Source of the DNA: Zhongshania aliphaticivorans
Lineage (GTDB): Bacteria > Pseudomonadota > Gammaproteobacteria > Pseudomonadales > Spongiibacteraceae
Length of the DNA: 64,000 nucleotides
Direction: 5' to 3'
Assembly (NCBI RefSeq): GCF_001586255.1
Contig: NZ_CP014544.1
Span: 124,001-188,000 of the forward strand
The notes beneath the pieces were generated by a model, which worked only from the letters and a program-made list of their open reading frames with translations, did not search any database and was not told where the DNA came from. A program made the position numbers and the translations under genes. How positions within the stretch are numbered: position 1 is the stretch's first letter; each line of letters begins with the position of its first letter. Shown here piece after piece: positions 56,325 to 64,000 of the stretch.

Positions 56325-56902
56325 AACGTCTACTCGCGATTGGATTTACCGCTTTATTGAGTTTTAGTGGCGCGCTTCATGCCACCGAATACAAAATTGA
56401 CACCGCCGGTGCACATGCGTTTATCAATTTTAAAATTAAGCACTTGGGCTATAGCTGGCTGTATGGTCGCTTTAATGAGTTTGAGGGTAGATTTAATTAC
56501 GATCCCGCCAAGCCAGATGCATCGTCAGTCGATGTCACTATTAAAACTGCCAGCGTCGACAGTAATCACGCTGAGCGCGACAAGCATTTGCGCGGCAAAG
56601 ATTTTCTTGCGGTAGACAAATACCCGACAGCGACCTTTAAAAGCACGAGTTTCAAGGCCTTAGGTGACGGTAAAGCGGAGCTAAAAGGCACTTTAACCCT
56701 GCATGGCGTCAGCAAGCCGGTAACGATTGCGGTTAGCGAGATTGGTGGCGGCAAAGACCCTTGGGGCGGCTACCGTCAGGGCTTTCACGGCACTACCGAA
56801 ATTGCCTTGAAAGACTTTGGCATTGATTTTGACCTTGGCCCCGCATCACAAATTGTCGAGTTGACCTTGGATGTCGAAGGTATTGCGCAATCCATGATGT
56901 AA
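56321..56902 (+). CDS. YceI-family periplasmic protein
   Basis: 193 aa with signal peptide (LLAIGFTALLSFSGALHA). YceI lipocalin-like fold: AHAFINFKIKHLGYSWLYGRF, HAERDKHLRGKDFLAVDKYP, the terminal ASQIVELTLDVEG. It binds polyisoprenoid or quinone-like lipids in known structures. Translationally coupled to the cytochrome b561 gene. Confidence 0.92.
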   Translation: MKRLLAIGFTALLSFSGALHATEYKIDTAGAHAFINFKIKHLGYSWLYGRFNEFEGRFNYDPAKPDASSVDVTIKTASVDSNHAERDKHLRGKDFLAVDKYPTATFKSTSFKALGDGKAELKGTLTLHGVSKPVTIAVSEIGGGKDPWGGYRQGFHGTTEIALKDFGIDFDLGPASQIVELTLDVEGIAQSMM

Positions 56903-56974
56903 TCCAATTGAACTTTTCGAGCGTAGAACTACTCGAAGATTAGGAATTAAGCTCACTCAGTCTCAAAATTTTAG

Positions 56975-56999
56975 GCCGCTACCTTTAGCGGCTTTTTTT
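56975..56999 (+). terminator. Rho-independent terminator
   Basis: Stem GCCGCT/AGCGGC, loop ACCTTT, seven T. It ends the b561-yceI operon. Confidence 0.88.
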
Positions 57000-57027
57000 C
57001 GTCTGCGTTTTGCAGGGAATACTATTG

Positions 57028-58428
57028 CTAGCGCTCGGGCGGGGGCGACGCAGCGGGCAGGTATTTCAGCAGCGCCGTATCTGCCGTAAATTGCGCATCA
57101 AACAGCGATATTAAGGCGTAGATGCCCATGAGTTTGCGCATCACATATAAAAAGTCTTTGGGCGGCAGTGCAAAATATTTGCTGATCGACGCCGCCACGG
57201 CCCGCTTGGCAATCCGCTTGGGCAGGCCGCTCTGGCGCCAGTGATACTGGCCATGCTCATTTACCGCATACGCGGGAACATGCTCATCTGGGGTGCGCAG
57301 CGGTTCAGCGATATCAATGCCAATATCGACAAAATTATCTAACACTGCTTGGGGGAAATGGGCTTTCATAAAACCCAAGCTAATCGATTTTTGTAAAAAT
57401 ACTGCGCTATCTCGCTGATAGGCTGCGACCATCATTGCACAAAATTCATTGGCGAACTCATCCGGCAACATGCGCATGGCACCAAAATCTAAGAGCAGCA
57501 ACTGATCGCGGTTACCAATAGGGTCAATACGTACCCGAAAATTGCCAAAATTGGGATCGGTCTGCATCCGCCGCCAGGTAAATAACTCGGTCAAGAACAC
57601 ATCTAATACCGCACTGCCCAAACGATCGCGACGCGCCTGGGGTAAATTTGCCACGGCGGTAGAATTGACCGAGTCAGCCGCCTCGTAGCTCATCGTCAAC
57701 ACCCGGCGAGTGGAAAATTCGGGGTAGCTTTTTGGTACTACAAAGCGCTCATCAGCGGCCAAAGATTTACCGACAAAATCAAGGTCTCGACGTTCCTGCT
57801 CATAATCCACTTCTTTGTGGAGCAATAGACGAATATCGCCAAACCAGTCGTCAATATTGCGCGTGCTGGATAAAAGCCGCGACACCTTCAAGAGGCGCAG
57901 CACCGCGTTAAAATCAGCATCGATAGTTTCTTCCACACCGGGGTACTGCACTTTAATACACAGCTGTTCGCCCGTTGCACGCAGGCGCGCGCGGTGCACT
58001 TGGCCGAGCGAGGCCGCCGCCAATGGCTGACGATCAATATTCAAAGCAGACAAGGCCTCCGCCCCTAACTCTTTGTGCAGCGCTTGCTCAATGACCGCCC
58101 ACGCCATGGGCGGGGTGTTGTCTTCAAGATTGTGCAGGGCCTCGGCCACTTCCGGCGGCATCATATAGTCGCCATAGGTTGCCATCATCTGGCCAATTTT
58201 GACCACACTGCCCTTTAAGCGGCCTAGCTCGCTGACAAAAAAATCGATGTTTTCGCGACGCTTCGCCAGCGCCTCATCGCTGTCGCCGCTAATCCGCTCC
58301 CATAAATTTTGACGCAGGGCGCGACTGCCATAGCGCAAGCCGAGTTTTGACAGCTCAAGACGACGGGAAAGCGCACCAGTTTTCAGGCGGTGCAGGGGCT
58401 TATCTGGGGGAATATTCGAATCGCTCAT
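57028..58428 (-). CDS. ABC1/AarF-family atypical kinase
   Basis: 466 aa from ATG 58428 (MSDSNIPPDKP); the frame extends upstream without similarity. KxGQ signature in GSVVKIGQMMATYGDYMMPPE, A-rich loop AAASLGQVHRARL, ExD in HKEVDYEQERRDLDF and DFG-type LLDFGAMRML. UbiB itself has two C-terminal membrane helices, which are absent here, so a UbiB-like role in lipid or quinone metabolism is possible but not proven. Confidence 0.88.
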   Translation of the reverse strand: MSDSNIPPDKPLHRLKTGALSRRLELSKLGLRYGSRALRQNLWERISGDSDEALAKRRENIDFFVSELGRLKGSVVKIGQMMATYGDYMMPPEVAEALHNLEDNTPPMAWAVIEQALHKELGAEALSALNIDRQPLAAASLGQVHRARLRATGEQLCIKVQYPGVEETIDADFNAVLRLLKVSRLLSSTRNIDDWFGDIRLLLHKEVDYEQERRDLDFVGKSLAADERFVVPKSYPEFSTRRVLTMSYEAADSVNSTAVANLPQARRDRLGSAVLDVFLTELFTWRRMQTDPNFGNFRVRIDPIGNRDQLLLLDFGAMRMLPDEFANEFCAMMVAAYQRDSAVFLQKSISLGFMKAHFPQAVLDNFVDIGIDIAEPLRTPDEHVPAYAVNEHGQYHWRQSGLPKRIAKRAVAASISKYFALPPKDFLYVMRKLMGIYALISLFDAQFTADTALLKYLPAASPPPER

Positions 58429-58551
58429 ACGCGCTATTGTAAAGAATGTCGGTGCACAACGCAGTAAACGCCGAGCCCTAGCGTGACGAAGTATCAATTC
58501 ATCGGCATACTCATGCTAAACGTCACCCAGCAATATCGCCTAAGGCCAAGC

Positions 58552-59760
58552 ATGAAATTATTAAAAAACCTGACCTTGATCGGCCCCGGTTTTGTTGTTG
58601 CCGCCACCGGTCTTGGCGCCGGAGATTTGGTGGCCGCCGCTGTATCCGGCGCCAGTCTCGGCGGCCAAATTATTTGGGCGGTGGTTTTTGGCGCGCTCAT
58701 CAAGCTGGCGTTAAATGAAGGCTTGGCGCGCTGGCAACTCAGCACGGGCACCAGTATTTTGCAGGGCTGGCAACAACATTTGCCGCGCTGGGTGAATAGC
58801 TATTTTCTGATTTATCTTTTGCTGTGGGGTTTCTTAGTGGGCGCCGCCCTCATGGCGGCCTGTGGTCTCGCCGCCAATGCCTTATTCCCGCAGCTGTCGA
58901 TCAATAGTTGGGCGGTATTGCACTCCCTGCTGGCCGTATTATTGGTGTTGTTTGGTCGCTACTCGGTGTTTGAGTCGGCAATGAAAGTGCTGATTCTATT
59001 GATGTTTACTACGGTAATGGCGGCACTGGCCAGCCTTGATTTATCCGGCATTAATTTACAACAAACTCTGCTTGCAGATACTGGCGTGCAATCTCATGAC
59101 AATATGGTATTGGCCGTCATCGGCGGGGTTGGCGGCAGCGTAACCCTGCTGTGCTACGGCTACTGGATGCGAGAAAAGGCGTGGCACAGCAGCGCCGCCC
59201 TGCCGTTGGCCCGCGTAGATTTGATCGTGGCTTATACCATTACCGCGCTATTCGGTATTGGCATTATGTTACTCGCTGCCAAAGCCGCGCCAGCCACAAT
59301 ACAAGGTAACCAAGTGTTAGTGGCCATGGCCGACGAGTTAGGGCGCACATTGTCGCCGGTATTTAGAGAGGTGTTTTTACTCGGGGTCTGGGCGGCGGTG
59401 TTTAGCTCTATGCTCGGTGTATGGCAGGGGGTGCCCTATTTGTTTGCCGATATAATGGCCACCCGCAGCAAATCTAAACAACGAGCCGCAGCCGACCAGA
59501 ATAGTTGGGCCTATCGGGGCTTTTTAGGCTATCTCGCACTGCCTCCCATGCTCCTTTTACTACTGGGGAAACCCGTGTGGTTGGTGATGCTTTACGCGGT
59601 GACCGGTGCGTTTTTTATGCCCTTTCTTGCATTAACTTTGCTGTATTTAAATAACCGCATCATTACTAAAGCGCATCGATTTGGCATCGGCAGTAATATT
59701 CTTATTATCCTAGCCTTGATCGTATTTGGCTTTCTTAGCCTACAGTCACTGTTTAACTAA
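58552..59760 (+). CDS. Nramp-like divalent metal transporter
   Basis: 402 aa from ATG 58552; 23 upstream codons are open but unlikely. About eleven membrane helices. The start GPGFVVAATGLGAGDLVAA resembles the Nramp TM1 metal site, where DPGN is typical; here GAGD keeps the aspartate. The TM6 site MPH is replaced (no Met-Pro-His seen in TLLCYGYWMRE), so this is a divergent Nramp-related permease and the substrate is uncertain (Mn2+, Mg2+ or other). Confidence 0.75.
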   Translation: MKLLKNLTLIGPGFVVAATGLGAGDLVAAAVSGASLGGQIIWAVVFGALIKLALNEGLARWQLSTGTSILQGWQQHLPRWVNSYFLIYLLLWGFLVGAALMAACGLAANALFPQLSINSWAVLHSLLAVLLVLFGRYSVFESAMKVLILLMFTTVMAALASLDLSGINLQQTLLADTGVQSHDNMVLAVIGGVGGSVTLLCYGYWMREKAWHSSAALPLARVDLIVAYTITALFGIGIMLLAAKAAPATIQGNQVLVAMADELGRTLSPVFREVFLLGVWAAVFSSMLGVWQGVPYLFADIMATRSKSKQRAAADQNSWAYRGFLGYLALPPMLLLLLGKPVWLVMLYAVTGAFFMPFLALTLLYLNNRIITKAHRFGIGSNILIILALIVFGFLSLQSLFN

Positions 59761-59797
59761 CTCGGCACGCGTGAGTAGGGCGTACCGAGTTCGCTAT

Positions 59798-60568
59798 TTA
59801 CTCTGCTAGCATCGTCATTAAGGCTTCCCAGCTTACGCGGTCGGCATTGGCGTCATAGGCCAAAGGCATTTTGGTTTTTTCACCAATCGCGGTAGAGCCA
59901 GGGTTAGTGAAGCTATGCACAACGCCGGGGAAACTCAATAACTGCAAATCCACCCCGGCGGCACTCATTTCTTCAACAAAACCACCGACCTGCGCGGGCG
60001 GTACCATGGGATCGGCACCGCCGGTTGCCACTAAAACCTTCGCTTTAATCGTGTCTGGCTTAGCTTTAGTTTCGGTGCCCAAGCTGCCATGAAAACTGGC
60101 GACTCCAGCCAAATCTAAGCCGCGCCGCGCCTGATTCAACACCACAGCGCCACCAAAGCAGTAACCAATCGCGTACAATTTGCTGGCATCCACAGCGGGC
60201 TGCTTACGCAAAATAGCCAATGCCGCGTCAAAGCGGGCATTCATTTTAGCGGGCTCGGCCAACGCCGCATTCATAAACGCCATGGCGTCTTTGGGATGCT
60301 CGGTGCTTTTGCCATTGCCATACATATCTACCGCGATAGCCGTATAACCCGCTTCGGCTAATTGCTGCGCCCGGCCTCGGGCATAATCATTTAATCCCCA
60401 CCACTCATGCACAACAATCACCGCCGGACCGGCTTCGGTTTTGGATGAATCGCTGTACAGCACCGCCGAACCCAACTTACCTGGCAGTGTTAACTTACTC
60501 TCAACAAGCTCGGCATTCGCCGCCGAGGCAAAAAATACTAATGCGCTAAACCATGCGACTAACTTCAT
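59798..60568 (-). CDS. periplasmic dienelactone hydrolase family protein
   Basis: 256 aa from ATG 60568 (AAGGAG upstream), with signal peptide MKLVAWFSALVFFASAANA. Dienelactone-hydrolase fold: VVHEWWGLNDYARGRA, Cys nucleophile in GYCFGGAV, Asp in GGADPMVPP, His in VVHSFTNPG. The upstream 51-codon extension of the frame has no signal or similarity. Substrate unknown; an esterase or carboxymethylenebutenolidase-like activity. Confidence 0.9.
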   Translation of the reverse strand: MKLVAWFSALVFFASAANAELVESKLTLPGKLGSAVLYSDSSKTEAGPAVIVVHEWWGLNDYARGRAQQLAEAGYTAIAVDMYGNGKSTEHPKDAMAFMNAALAEPAKMNARFDAALAILRKQPAVDASKLYAIGYCFGGAVVLNQARRGLDLAGVASFHGSLGTETKAKPDTIKAKVLVATGGADPMVPPAQVGGFVEEMSAAGVDLQLLSFPGVVHSFTNPGSTAIGEKTKMPLAYDANADRVSWEALMTMLAE

Positions 60569-60794
60569 TCTAGGCTCCTTCTTTTTAGTCAAATTCAAAC
60601 CAGTGCTACGCAATATAACGCTAATAAGATGACGGGTGATAGGGCCGGATGTTGGGCCGCCGGCGATCAAGGCATTTGCCCCGCCAGAAGAGTTACAGAG
60701 ACTGACCCGCAGCTGCCTCAAGCTATCACGCTTGTATCAAAAGTATTCACTGTGTTCGGGTATCCTTGCTTGCGCGGTATGACTTAAATTATAA

Positions 60795-61420
60795 GCCGTC
60801 CTTCCTGTGAAGGCCGAGCACCGCCCCTGCGAAGGCAGGGGTCCATCTTTGCAACGGAATGTGGGCTTAGACGTTGGCGTAATTAAGCATTCGCTGCGCT
60901 GTACCTGGATACCTGCCTGCGCAGGTATGACAACAAATCAATCATTCGTCACTCCTGCGCAGGTATGACGCTGTTGATTTCGTCACTCCTGCGAAGGCCG
61001 ACCACCGCCCCTGCGAAGGCAGGGGTCCATCTTTGCAGCGGAATGTGGGCTTAGGCGTTGGTGTAATAAGTATTTGCTGCGCTCATATGGATCCCTGCCT
61101 GCGCAGGGATGACGCTGTTGATTTCGTCACTCCTGCGAAGGCCGAGCACCGCCCCTGCGAAGGCAGGGGTCCATCTTTGCAACGGAATGTGGGCTTATAC
61201 GTTGGCGTAATAAGCATTCGCTGCGCTCATATGGATCCCTGCCTGCGCAGGGATGACTTAGTAATGGAAGGGATAGGCGGTCACTCCTGCGAAGGCTGAA
61301 CGTTAATAGAGAATTAAATTGTCGTCACTCCTGCGAAGGCAGGAGTCCATCCCAGCGACGGAGCTTGGTTTTAAGTGTTAACTCAACAAGATCTTCGCAA
61401 CGCCCTCGTAGATAATTGTC
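60795..61420. repeat. palindromic CCTGCG-type repeat block with near-identical units
   Basis: AGGCCGAGCACCGCCCCTGC begins near 60811, 60995 (one mismatch) and 61139. Each unit continues through GAAGGCAGGGGTCCATCTTTG, CGGAATGTGGGCTTA, GCGCTCATATGGATCCCTGC and CTGCGCAGGGATGAC. The units are 184 and 144 bp apart and fill most of the ~1.1-kb gap before 61662. A partial unit follows to 61360. No gene is supported. Confidence 0.8.
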
Positions 61421-61661
61421 CTTACCTCTCCAGGGATGACAAAAACGTTAAGCATTGAAATGGATCGCTATGACGAAAAGTCGAGCCTGACGCTGAGATA
61501 TTGAAATAAATCTCCGCCGTAATAAATATGCGGAAGTGATTTTGGGTGCATAACCGTCCGTCACATATGTCATACTAATTGATGACTATTCACACAAAAT
61601 GCCGCATTTTTATTCTTGCCAAGGATTATAATGGCGGCCTTTACCCCTTTAGGACACTCTC

Positions 61662-62591
61662 ATGAAATACCTTGCCACAATGGCGTTAGCATTGGTTCCG
61701 CTGACGAGCATGGCAACCGATTTAACAATTCCGGCTGGCCAAGCCTATCTTGTTGGTGTTGATCAACAGGAATTGATTTTAGATAAGCTGAATATTGGTG
61801 ACGATGCCCGAATTAGCTTTGCTCCCGGGGTAAACTCGTGGCGGGTACATGCCCGACTGGCTAATATTGGTAAAAATGTGGTCATAGATGGTCGCGGATC
61901 TGCTGGTCAAAACGGTGCGCCAGGAGTGACCGCGCCAGCCTGTGATGAGTTTGTCGACGGTCAGCCCGGAGAAAGTGGTCAAGCTGGTAGCGATGGTGTT
62001 GAAATCCGCTTACAACTTGCCTTAGAAAGCCTGGGCAGCATGGAAATTTTCAGTGCTGGTGGTGACGGTGGCCTCGGTGGTGCTGGTGGTGATGGCGCTG
62101 ACCTTAATACTAAATGTGACGCCGAGGTTGCGGGTGAAGGCGGTAACGGTGGCGACGGCGGTGAAGGTGGTCGTGGCGGTGATGTTACCTTTTTGTATCA
62201 AAGTGTTGCCAAAACTGAATCTGGCGACAGCATGGTGAGTCGCCTCAGTATTAATGCCGATGGCGGAGCAGGTGGTGAAGGTGGTGATGCGGGTTCTGGT
62301 GGTGCTGGTGGCGGCGGTTATTATGCAACTAAAAAAACGCTAACAGGCAGTGGTCGGAAGTGGGTTGCCGGGGCAACAGGCGGGCTTGCAGGCAGCCCTG
62401 GCGTAATGGGTTCAGCGGGTAAGCCAGGCCGCATTTTAGTCGATCAATTGATCACAAGTACGGTGAAAGCGGTGCCCTCAAGCAGTGAGGTGAGTCTCAA
62501 AGCCTTGCAGCGTGAAATTGCGCGCTTGCGTCAACGTATTGAAAAATTAGAAGCTCAGCAGGGCGCGGAGCAGCCTGCTAAGTCAGACTAA
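61662..62591 (+). CDS. secreted glycine-rich repeat protein
   Basis: 309 aa with signal peptide (MKYLATMALALVPLTSMA). A beta-rich N-terminal domain (residues 20-70), then Gly-Asp/Gly-Gly-rich stretches (about 75-235: GGDGGLGGAGGDGAD, GEGGNGGDGGEGGRGGD, GGAGGEGGDAGSGGAGGGG) split by predicted beta segments. A C-terminal coiled coil (LKALQREIARLRQRIEKLEA) follows. The glycine patterns are irregular, so it is not a collagen triplet protein. Possible surface or matrix protein; no family assigned. Confidence 0.7.
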   Translation: MKYLATMALALVPLTSMATDLTIPAGQAYLVGVDQQELILDKLNIGDDARISFAPGVNSWRVHARLANIGKNVVIDGRGSAGQNGAPGVTAPACDEFVDGQPGESGQAGSDGVEIRLQLALESLGSMEIFSAGGDGGLGGAGGDGADLNTKCDAEVAGEGGNGGDGGEGGRGGDVTFLYQSVAKTESGDSMVSRLSINADGGAGGEGGDAGSGGAGGGGYYATKKTLTGSGRKWVAGATGGLAGSPGVMGSAGKPGRILVDQLITSTVKAVPSSSEVSLKALQREIARLRQRIEKLEAQQGAEQPAKSD

Positions 62592-62617
62592 TTCTCGATT
62601 ACGCTTTATCTTGTCCT

Positions 62618-62645
62618 AAAAGGGTGCCTATGGCGCCCTTTTTTT
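62618..62645 (+). terminator. Rho-independent terminator
   Basis: Stem AAAGGGTGCC/GGCGCCCTTT (one G-T pair), loop TAT, then a T-run, 27 bases after the stop codon. Confidence 0.88.
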
Positions 62646-62684
62646 ATTCAATAAAAAGCGATATCGCTGGCAAATAGTGCGCAG

Positions 62685-62699
62685 GCACTCAAATAGTGC
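62685..62699. promoter_or_regulatory. NtrC-type enhancer site upstream of the TorF-like porin
   Basis: GCACTCAAATAGTGC is a perfect GCAC-N7-GTGC palindrome, and the 14-mer CAAATAGTGCGCAG occurs twice (62671 and 62690), extending it. It lies in the 480-bp gap 62592-63072, ~310 bp before the sigma-54 promoter; the rest of the gap shows nothing clear. Confidence 0.7.
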
Positions 62700-62995
62700 G
62701 CAGCAAGTAGCGGTAGGTGAGGATGGTGAAGTCAAACCCTGCGGTCTCTAGTTAACTATTTGTTTTTGTTAGATTAAATTTCAATTTCCGACGGCATTTT
62801 TAAGCTTGTTTAGCACTTAGTAATGGCTGTGTGCATATTTTTGAGGCGTTTTGTAAAGCATATTTTGCCCTATGCACTATGTTTGTGCGTAAGCTCGTGG
62901 TTTTGGATAGGCCTGCAAAGCCTGATTATTGTCCTGCTTTGTTTGTATGGAGTGACTTCTCTGTAACTTGTTGAATTTAAATAATAAAAATGTAG

Positions 62996-63012
62996 TTGGC
63001 ATCGAACATGCT
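62996..63012 (+). promoter_or_regulatory. sigma-54 promoter of the TorF-like porin gene
   Basis: TTGGCATCGAACATGCT: GG at 62998-62999, ten bases, GC at 63010-63011, 60 bp before the ATG. Same architecture as the ureD and urtA promoters. Confidence 0.75.
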
Positions 63013-63072
63013 ATAGCTAAGACAAGATTGTGCTTGATCACTTTCTATATACCAAAATGCGGAGACTAAAAT

Positions 63073-63738
63073 ATGAAATCAATGAAAACTTTACTGGCTG
63101 CCGGTGTTGCAGCTGCTTCAATGACGATGATTGCTGCTCCAGCTTCTGCTGAAGTCGCCGCTAGTGTTGGTGTTGCTAGCACTTACTTGTGGCGTGGTTA
63201 TGACTTAGGCTCCGGTACGCCTGCCGTGTCCGGTGATCTAAGCTACAGCACTAGTGGTGCCTATATTGGCGCTTGGGCATCTTCTGGTGATACATCTGCT
63301 GGCACCGAGTACGACCTATACGCTGGCTACGGTATGGAAATTGGTGGCGGTGTAAGTTTCGACATCAGCGTTTGGAATTACAACTATCCTTCGGGCGCTG
63401 GCTACCTTGGCACTGAAGAAACGGATTTATTCGAGCATTCTGACCTAATCCTTACCGTTGGTCTTGGCCCAATTAGCGTCTCTTACTATGAGCCGATTGC
63501 TGGCCCATCTGGCTACACCTTATACAACTACTACACCGTTAGCGGCAGTGTAGGTGCATTCTCGTTAACTATTGGTATGGAAGATATCGATGGTGACGAA
63601 ACTATGCACGCCGACCTCTCTTATGCTTATAACGACAATCTGTCGTTTATTGTGAGCCAGCAGGATGGTGATGATGTTTTAGCTGTAGATACAGATCCAA
63701 AATTCATTGTTTCTTATAGCTTGCCAATTTCTATGTAA
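63073..63738 (+). CDS. TorF-family putative porin
   Basis: 221 aa, signal peptide MKSMKTLLAAGVAAASMTMI ending PASA. Alternating beta-strand pattern with aromatic girdle (ASTYLWRGYDLGSGTPAVSG, GAYIGAWASSG, SYYEPIAG, ending FIVSYSLPISM, a terminal strand). This matches the TIGR02001/TorF outer-membrane family, which is often next to glnK-amtB. The role in nitrogen limitation is inferred from the promoter and neighbour. Confidence 0.85.
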   Translation: MKSMKTLLAAGVAAASMTMIAAPASAEVAASVGVASTYLWRGYDLGSGTPAVSGDLSYSTSGAYIGAWASSGDTSAGTEYDLYAGYGMEIGGGVSFDISVWNYNYPSGAGYLGTEETDLFEHSDLILTVGLGPISVSYYEPIAGPSGYTLYNYYTVSGSVGAFSLTIGMEDIDGDETMHADLSYAYNDNLSFIVSQQDGDDVLAVDTDPKFIVSYSLPISM

Positions 63739-63744
63739 TACCCC

Positions 63745-63777
63745 GACCGGTGACTTGTTGTTGCCGGTCATTTTTTT
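63745..63777 (+). terminator. Rho-independent terminator between porin gene and glnK
   Basis: Stem GACCGG/CCGGTC with a 13-base loop, then ATTTTTTT. Confidence 0.8.
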
Positions 63778-63797
63778 AACTTAGTCCTAGTGTGTGA

Positions 63798-64000
<203 letters not shown>

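Noticed and set aside
61033-61299. ORF with repeated residues MDPCLRRDD
   Set aside because: It is the translation of the palindromic repeat units; no ribosome site, and the repeat exists in several copies and frames.

Overview
The window looks like a chromosomal segment of a marine-type gammaproteobacterium. The supporting gene order is typical of that class: ubiD-rho-trxA, tolC next to the DUF1249-cpdA-yqiA-parE block, rep-comM-ubiK, and TorF-type porin-glnK. A Cellvibrionales/Spongiibacteraceae relative is my best guess, but it rests on general gene content and not on a marker gene. No rRNA, tRNA or CRISPR array was recognised.

Layout. 1-9.7 kb: fadE-type acyl-CoA dehydrogenase (5' end outside the window), ilvD, an MscS channel, a Nudix hydrolase, an SDR, a diguanylate cyclase and hemW. 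9.9-11.4 kb: RlpA-like lipoprotein and four ~200-bp tandem repeats. 11.4-25.3 kb: housekeeping genes (ubiD, rho, trxA, ppx/gppA, elbB, waaA, tolC, cpdA, yqiA, parE, a PNPOx-fold protein). 25.5-31.4 kb: exported and envelope proteins, namely a lipase-like hydrolase with a companion protein, cytochrome c5, a trypsin-like lipoprotein, and a large membrane protein that appears to be a catalytically dead histidine kinase. 31.7-34.2 kb: rep helicase and the 3' part of comM.

34.26-41.57 kb: a 7.3-kb A+T-rich island that splits comM exactly inside the codons for the conserved F-Q-L-I-A-A-M-N-P stretch. Its left end carries a large serine recombinase and its ends share the trinucleotide TCA. Cargo: an HUH-type replication-like protein preceded by iteron-like repeats, a Tai4/Rap1a-like exported protein, a minimal tyrosine recombinase, several unknown small proteins, and a secreted HNH nuclease plus a CsrA homologue. 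The last two lie in one operon with a perfect LexA (SOS) box in front of it. This compact element is the most unusual part of the window.

42.6-55 kb: ubiK and then a nitrogen-scavenging block: ureDABCEFG, a UreH-type nickel permease, and the urea ABC transporter urtABCDE. The transporter imports urea, urease splits it to ammonia and CO2, and the permease and UreDEFG supply and insert nickel. I found good sigma-54 (-24/-12) promoter matches in front of ureD, urtA and the porin upstream of glnK. NtrC-type palindromes (GCAC-N7-GTGC) lie upstream of the latter two, so the genes look like one nitrogen-limitation regulon.

55-64 kb: cytochrome b561-yceI, an ABC1 kinase, an Nramp-like transporter, a periplasmic dienelactone hydrolase, a glycine-rich secreted protein, a TorF-family porin, and glnK cut by the window end. 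Palindromic repeats of one family fill the spaces at 10.5, 55.1 and 60.8 kb. A second inverted-repeat element with GGGAGAC units occurs at 12.9 and 42.97 kb.
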